A stretch of 64,000 nt of DNA, from positions 1-64,000 of the forward strand of contig DATBAK010000083.1 of assembly GCA_036271555.1 (NCBI GenBank), given 5' to 3'. This stretch comes from Acidimicrobiia bacterium. GTDB lineage: Bacteria; Actinomycetota; Acidimicrobiia; IMCC26256; PALSA-610. Both the position numbers and the translations under genes were made by a program. Positions 60,346 to 64,000 of this stretch are shown in pieces. The notes beneath the pieces are model-generated. The model made no database searches and was not told the origin of the DNA. It saw only the letters and a program-made list of their open reading frames with translations. How positions within the stretch are numbered: position 1 is the first letter of the stretch; every line of letters starts with the position of its first letter.

Positions 60346-61539
60346 GTGAGCGTGCCGCCCCTCGACGACGGCGGAGTCGGCGACGACGATCCCGATTCCG
60401 CGCCGCCCGGCCCGCCACCGCACCCGATGGATCGCGTGTGGCGGCACCCGAGCGAGCTACCCGCGGACCCAGCGCCACCCCGCTCGGGCGCGGGCGCCTC
60501 GGTCGGCTCGACGTTGCGGCGCTCGATCCTGCTCTGCGTCGGCGCGGGCGCGGTCGGCGCGCTCGTCGCGGTCGGGATCCTCGCCGCCGCCGGGGCCTTC
60601 GACCAGCAGAGCGGGCCGGGCCCTGCGACCGCGAACTCGCCGCGCCCGACCGATGCCGTTGCCGCGGTCACGGCGCGCGTCGCCCCGGCGATCGTCGCGG
60701 TCCGGGTGACCACGAAGGACGGCAGCCGCACGGGATCCGGGGTCTGCATCCGCCACGGCGGTCAGGTCCTGACCAGCTACCGCCTGCTCGGCGGCTCGCG
60801 CTCCGTCGCGATCGTCACCTCCAGCGGCGCCACGCGCACCGCCCACGTGATCGGCGCCGACCCGTCGAGCGACCTGGCCCTGCTCTCGACGAAGGGCGAC
60901 CTCGACACCGCCGACCTCGCAGCCGACCCGCTGCGGATCGGCGACCCGGTCTACGCCGTCGGCACCGACTCCGCGGGCTCGCCGTGGGTGAGCTCGGGCA
61001 TCGTGTCGTCGCTCGACGGGCGGGTCACCGGTGACGGCACCACGATGAGCGGGCTCATCGAGATCGACTCGATCGCGGAGTCGTTCGCCGCGGGCGGCGC
61101 GCTCCTCGACGGCGGCGGCAACGTCGCCGGCATCCTCATGACCCCCGTGACCGGGCACCCGACCGCGGTCGCGGTGCCGATCGGGTTCGCGAGCAAGGTC
61201 GCCGACGGCCTGCGCGCCGACGGCCACGTCGACCACGGCTGGCTCGGTGTCGCGGGCCGGGTCGCCGGTGGTCACCTCGTGATCACGCAGCTCGCGAAGG
61301 GCGGACCCTCACAACGGGCGGGGATCAAGGTCGGCGACGTGATCGTCGCCGTGGACGCGGCGCCGATCGGCGACATGGGCGACCTGATGGCGGCCGCGCG
61401 CGGTCACTGGCCGGGCCAGCACCTCGAAGTCGTCGTCTCGCGCGATCGCAGCGATCTCTCGCTCTCGGTCAAGCTCTCGCGCATGCCGGTCCCGGCGACC
61501 ACCGTCGCTGCCGCGACCACGACGACCAGCACCCCCTGA
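60346..61539 (+). CDS. HtrA-like membrane protein with degenerate protease domain and PDZ
   Basis: 397 residues from a GTG. Cytoplasmic N-terminus (about 60 residues, DRVWRHPSELP), one membrane helix (ILLCVGAGAVGALVAVGIL), trypsin-like domain (about 100-285) and a PDZ domain (about 285-375; GGPSQRAGIKVGDVIVAVDA). The His motif (normally LTNAHVV) reads LTSYRLL, and the Ser motif (normally GNSGGPL) reads SFAAGGALLDGG; only the Asp (SSDLALL) is kept. It should be proteolytically inactive, so a binding or sensing role is likely. Tail rich in Thr. Confidence 0.85.
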   Translation: MSVPPLDDGGVGDDDPDSAPPGPPPHPMDRVWRHPSELPADPAPPRSGAGASVGSTLRRSILLCVGAGAVGALVAVGILAAAGAFDQQSGPGPATANSPRPTDAVAAVTARVAPAIVAVRVTTKDGSRTGSGVCIRHGGQVLTSYRLLGGSRSVAIVTSSGATRTAHVIGADPSSDLALLSTKGDLDTADLAADPLRIGDPVYAVGTDSAGSPWVSSGIVSSLDGRVTGDGTTMSGLIEIDSIAESFAAGGALLDGGGNVAGILMTPVTGHPTAVAVPIGFASKVADGLRADGHVDHGWLGVAGRVAGGHLVITQLAKGGPSQRAGIKVGDVIVAVDAAPIGDMGDLMAAARGHWPGQHLEVVVSRDRSDLSLSVKLSRMPVPATTVAAATTTTSTP

Positions 61540-61568
61540 ATCGTCGGGGGCGTCCTCAGCGCGCGACC

Positions 61569-62627
61569 ATGGGACCGATGGCCGAGCTCGAAGACCTCGA
61601 CAAGGAATTGCTGAACGCGGTCCAGTGGGACTTCCCGCTGGTGGCCGCGCCGTTCGCAGCATTGGGCGAGCGCCTCGGGATCTCGGAAGCCGACGTGATG
61701 GACCGGCTTCGGGCCGCGAAGGCCGCCGGTGTGCTCCGGCAGCTCTCGGCGATCTTCGACACCCGCGCCCTCGGCTACCAGTCGGCACTCGTCGCCGCGA
61801 AGGTCGATCCCGACCGCGTCGACGAGGCGGCCGCGGTGATCAGCGAGCACCCGGGCGTGAGCCACAACTACAAGCGCAACCACGCCTACAACCTCTGGTA
61901 CACGCTCGCGGTGCCGCCCGGTGACGACATCGACGAGCACCTCGCAGTGCTGCACCACGACTCCGGCTCGCTCGTCACCCGCAAGCTCCCGACGCTCACG
62001 CTCTACAAGATCGGCGTGAAGCTCGACATGACCGGCGCGACCGCGGCCGACGCGCGCACCGAGGTGCTCGAGCACGAACGACCCGAGCGCAGAGCCGAGA
62101 TGCCCGCGCCCGACCTCAGCGACCTCGAGCGCGCCGCGATCGAGATCGTGCAGCAGGATCTGCCCGACGATCCGCGACCGTTCGCGGTGATGGGTGCGAC
62201 GCTCGGCATCGACGAGGACGCGATGCTCGCGCTGCTCGAGCGGTTCAAGGCGCGCAAGCTCATGCGCCGCTTCGCGGCGGTGATGAACCACCGCACCGCC
62301 GGTTTCAAGGCGAACGCGATGGGCGTGTGGGCGGTGCCCGAAGCGCGACTCGAGGAGATCGGTCCGCAGATGGCGAGCTTCGCGGCGGTGAGCCACTGCT
62401 ACCGCCGCCCGACCTACGAGGACTGGCCCTACACCGTCTTCACGATGGTCCACGGCCAGAGCGCGCGCGACTGCGAGGCGACGATCGAGGCGATCCGCGA
62501 CGACACCGGCATCGCCGAGTACGCGCTGCTGTGGTCGATCAAGGAGTACAAGAAGGTGCGGTTGCGCTACTACACGCCCGAGTGGCAGGCGTGGAGCGAC
62601 CGGCACCTCACGCCCGCGTCCGCCTGA
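61569..62627 (+). CDS. Siroheme decarboxylase, AhbA-AhbB fusion (AsnC/Lrp-like fold)
   Basis: 352 residues formed by two related halves, each an AsnC-like helix-turn-helix plus an alpha-beta domain. The first has LDKELLNAVQWDFPLVAAPF and VSHNYKRNHAYNLWYTLAV; the second LERAAIEIVQQDLPDDPRPF and VSHCYRRPTYEDWPYTVFTM. The His-containing H-N-Y and HCYRRP signatures are those of AhbA and AhbB, which remove two carboxyls from siroheme in the alternative heme pathway. Automatic annotation often calls it a Lrp regulator. Start could also be the ATG 61578. Confidence 0.85.
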   Translation: MGPMAELEDLDKELLNAVQWDFPLVAAPFAALGERLGISEADVMDRLRAAKAAGVLRQLSAIFDTRALGYQSALVAAKVDPDRVDEAAAVISEHPGVSHNYKRNHAYNLWYTLAVPPGDDIDEHLAVLHHDSGSLVTRKLPTLTLYKIGVKLDMTGATAADARTEVLEHERPERRAEMPAPDLSDLERAAIEIVQQDLPDDPRPFAVMGATLGIDEDAMLALLERFKARKLMRRFAAVMNHRTAGFKANAMGVWAVPEARLEEIGPQMASFAAVSHCYRRPTYEDWPYTVFTMVHGQSARDCEATIEAIRDDTGIAEYALLWSIKEYKKVRLRYYTPEWQAWSDRHLTPASA

Positions 62628-63663
62628 CGTGCACGCGCCGCGCGACTCGCGTGGCACCGATACCGGCACCTACGGTGCCGACGAGTGCCGCGGTTGCAAA
62701 CGCGACGCGCTTCGGCGTGACGGCCGGCGCGGCGAGCCGCGGTGACGTGAGGATCGCCGACTCGTTCGTGTGCTCCGGTCGCCAGCCCGCGGCGCGCATG
62801 CGGTCGTTCGCGACGACCCACGAGTGACGGAGATACGGCAACAGCTCGGGTGACGCCTCACCCAGCCCGCTCGACGAGAGCGCGCGCAGGACGCGGCGCG
62901 CGAGGTCGTCGGGCAGCGCGGGCGCGCCCGCACCGACGAGGCCTCGCACCGAGTCGGCAGAGAGCCAGCCGTCGGCCGCGACGTTGCACGCGCCGTCGAC
63001 CTCGCCGCGCACCGCGAGCGCGAGCGCGCTCGCGACATCGTCGACGTGCACGACCTGGATCTGGCGGTCGACACCGCGCACCGAGACGGGAGGGCGCCCG
63101 AGCGCGGCGCGGGCGAAGACACCGTGCGCGCCGGGACCGACGACCGGGGCGAGCCGCAGCGTCGTCGCGCGCGCTCCCGGATGTTCCTCGCACCAGCGCG
63201 CGACGCGGCGCTCGTTCTCCGCGTCGTGGAGCGCGGGCAGGAAGCCGGGGTTCGGCCGCAGGGGCGCCGCCTCGGTGATGGGCACCGGATTGTTCGGCCA
63301 CGCGCCGTACACCGCGGCGCTCGACGTCTGCACGAAGCGGCGCACCCCGACGGTTCCCGCCGCCGCGAGCACGCGCCGCGTGCCGTCGAGGTCGACGTGC
63401 CGCAGCAGGGCACGGTCGGACGTGCTCTCGACGACGCCCGCGAGGTGCACGACCGTGTCGACGCCGTCGAGCAGCGGCGCGAGGTCGTGTGACGCGATGT
63501 CGACGCGATGGAACTCGAAGCCGCGGATCCGGCGCGCCGGCTCGCGTACGTCGAGACCGACGACACGCGTCACGTCGTGCATCGCGTCGATCTGCAGCAA
63601 CAGCCGTTGCGCGAGCAGACCGGCGACGCCGGTGACGGCGATTGCGGCGGGGGGCACGTCCAT
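62608..63663 (-). CDS. NAD(P)-dependent epimerase/dehydratase (extended SDR)
   Basis: 351 residues. The N-terminal nucleotide-binding motif is AVTGVAGLLAQRLLL (GxxGxxx, a slightly relaxed GxxGxxG), followed by VVHLAGVVES, FVQTSSAAVYGAW (Ser and Tyr; the Tyr-x3-Lys motif is incomplete, the expected Lys being displaced) and VVHVDDVASALALAV. The C-terminus ends with a hydrophobic helix and basic residues (AFATAALVGTVGAGIGATRV), so it may be membrane-associated. Start taken at ATG 63663; overlaps the siroheme decarboxylase gene tail to tail by 20 bases. Confidence 0.8.
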   Translation of the reverse strand: MDVPPAAIAVTGVAGLLAQRLLLQIDAMHDVTRVVGLDVREPARRIRGFEFHRVDIASHDLAPLLDGVDTVVHLAGVVESTSDRALLRHVDLDGTRRVLAAAGTVGVRRFVQTSSAAVYGAWPNNPVPITEAAPLRPNPGFLPALHDAENERRVARWCEEHPGARATTLRLAPVVGPGAHGVFARAALGRPPVSVRGVDRQIQVVHVDDVASALALAVRGEVDGACNVAADGWLSADSVRGLVGAGAPALPDDLARRVLRALSSSGLGEASPELLPYLRHSWVVANDRMRAAGWRPEHTNESAILTSPRLAAPAVTPKRVAFATAALVGTVGAGIGATRVARRVHVRRTRA

Positions 63664-63668
63664 AGACT
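63663..63668 (+). promoter_or_regulatory. -10 box of a leaderless promoter
   Basis: TAGACT, six bases before the GTG at 63675. A TANNNT box six to seven bases in front of the start codon is the typical form of leaderless actinobacterial genes. The box overlaps the ATG of the divergent epimerase gene. Confidence 0.45.
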
Positions 63669-63674
63669 GATCGG

Positions 63675-64000
63675 GTGAGCGACGATCCACAAATGGGCCC
63701 CGCGGGGTGGCCGTTCGGGCCCGGTTTCGACTTCAACGAGCTCATGCGCATGCTCCAGACGCCCGGTCCCGTGAACTGGGAGCTGGCCCGGCGCGTCGCC
63801 GCGGAGACGAGCACGACCGACCGCGAGACGCACCAACCGATGATCGAAGCACCCGTCGACGCGTCCGAGCGCGCGCAGATCCTCGACCTCGTGCGCGCCG
63901 CGCAGACGCACGTCGCCGGCGCGACCGCGTTGAGCCACGCGCTCACGCTGCCCGCCGATGTCGTCGACCGCACCGGTTGGGCGCACCGCACGCTCGACGG
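63675..64000 (+). CDS. Zinc-dependent metalloprotease-like protein (zincin, DUF2342 type), N-terminal part
   Basis: Open from GTG 63675 to the window end, about 108 codons. It begins MSDDPQMGPAGWPFG and continues FDFNELMRMLQTPGPVNWELARRVA (quoted in two pieces, residues about 18-42), then QILDLVRAAQTHVAGATAL and WAHRTLD. The N-P/PGPVNWxLA pattern is that of actinobacterial putative hydrolases with a zincin fold. The HExxH site lies beyond the window, so the enzymatic call is unverified. Confidence 0.7.
   Translation, partial: MSDDPQMGPAGWPFGPGFDFNELMRMLQTPGPVNWELARRVAAETSTTDRETHQPMIEAPVDASERAQILDLVRAAQTHVAGATALSHALTLPADVVDRTGWAHRTLD

Overview
The window is very GC-rich bacterial DNA with dense coding, frequent GTG starts and many 4-base ATGA or GTGA gene overlaps. 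It looks like an actinobacterium (Actinomycetota), most likely of the Acidimicrobiia. The indications are a WhiB regulator, class E sortase, UPF0182 protein, SufB-SufD-Rieske-SufC cluster, FmdB-SAF pair, the galU-glp-glpR/sepX division neighbourhood, secreted YWLVASDGG-repeat proteins, and mreB. No rRNA, CRISPR array, complete insertion sequence or replication origin was seen. The taxonomic call is an inference from gene content.

Layout. 1-430: 3' end of a large serine recombinase running antisense into a tRNA-Ala(CGC) gene, probably the edge of an integrated element. 483-11706: a translin-like protein, then two giant paralogous exoproteins (Calx-beta or FN3/Ig domains, a beta-helix-like module and a PE_PGRS-like glycine tail) flanking a small lipoprotein. 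11846-17470: galU, glp/moeA, moaA, moaC and a GlpR/SepX-like membrane protein, plus plsY. 17533-19477: a CIRCE (HrcA) operator in front of an FmdB-type zinc ribbon gene, then SAF and HAD genes. 19631-26725: repeat exoprotein, TldD/PmbA, a thioesterase, an IlvG-like ThDP enzyme and a hydrolase. 26812-30607: lipid-type membrane proteins, an unusual array of four ATGA-linked micro-ORFs, a VOC protein and a LysR regulator. 30832-39763: whiB, an aminoglycoside-phosphotransferase-like gene, paired crcB fluoride channels, CoA transferase, ECF sigma factor with a membrane partner, FAH-family protein, PAC2 protein, hydratase and M20 peptidase. 40114-44035: suf iron-sulfur cluster assembly operon. 44169-50628: UPF0182 protein, a DivIVA protein with a phage-head-like C-terminus, and a PDZ/Lon-like protease. 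50855-56915: a glycan locus of methyltransferase, glycosyltransferases and coiled-coil proteins. 56928-64000: sortase E, HEAT-repeat protein, mreB, moaE, a degenerate HtrA, a fused siroheme decarboxylase, an epimerase and a truncated zincin-like gene.

Themes. Three molybdopterin genes (moaA, moaC, moaE) and a Glp/MoeA homologue imply molybdenum cofactor synthesis, while Glp with GlpR/SepX, DivIVA and MreB point to envelope growth and division. The Suf operon, WhiB and MoaA tie the region to iron-sulfur chemistry. Secreted giant proteins, the sortase, the glycosyltransferases and the PDZ proteases describe an elaborate cell surface.

The observations most worth following are the micro-ORF array at 28613-28957, the DivIVA/phage-head-like fusion at 47208-49274, the CIRCE element in front of the FmdB-type gene, the nested inverted repeat between glp and moaA, and an apparent CTG start for mreB.
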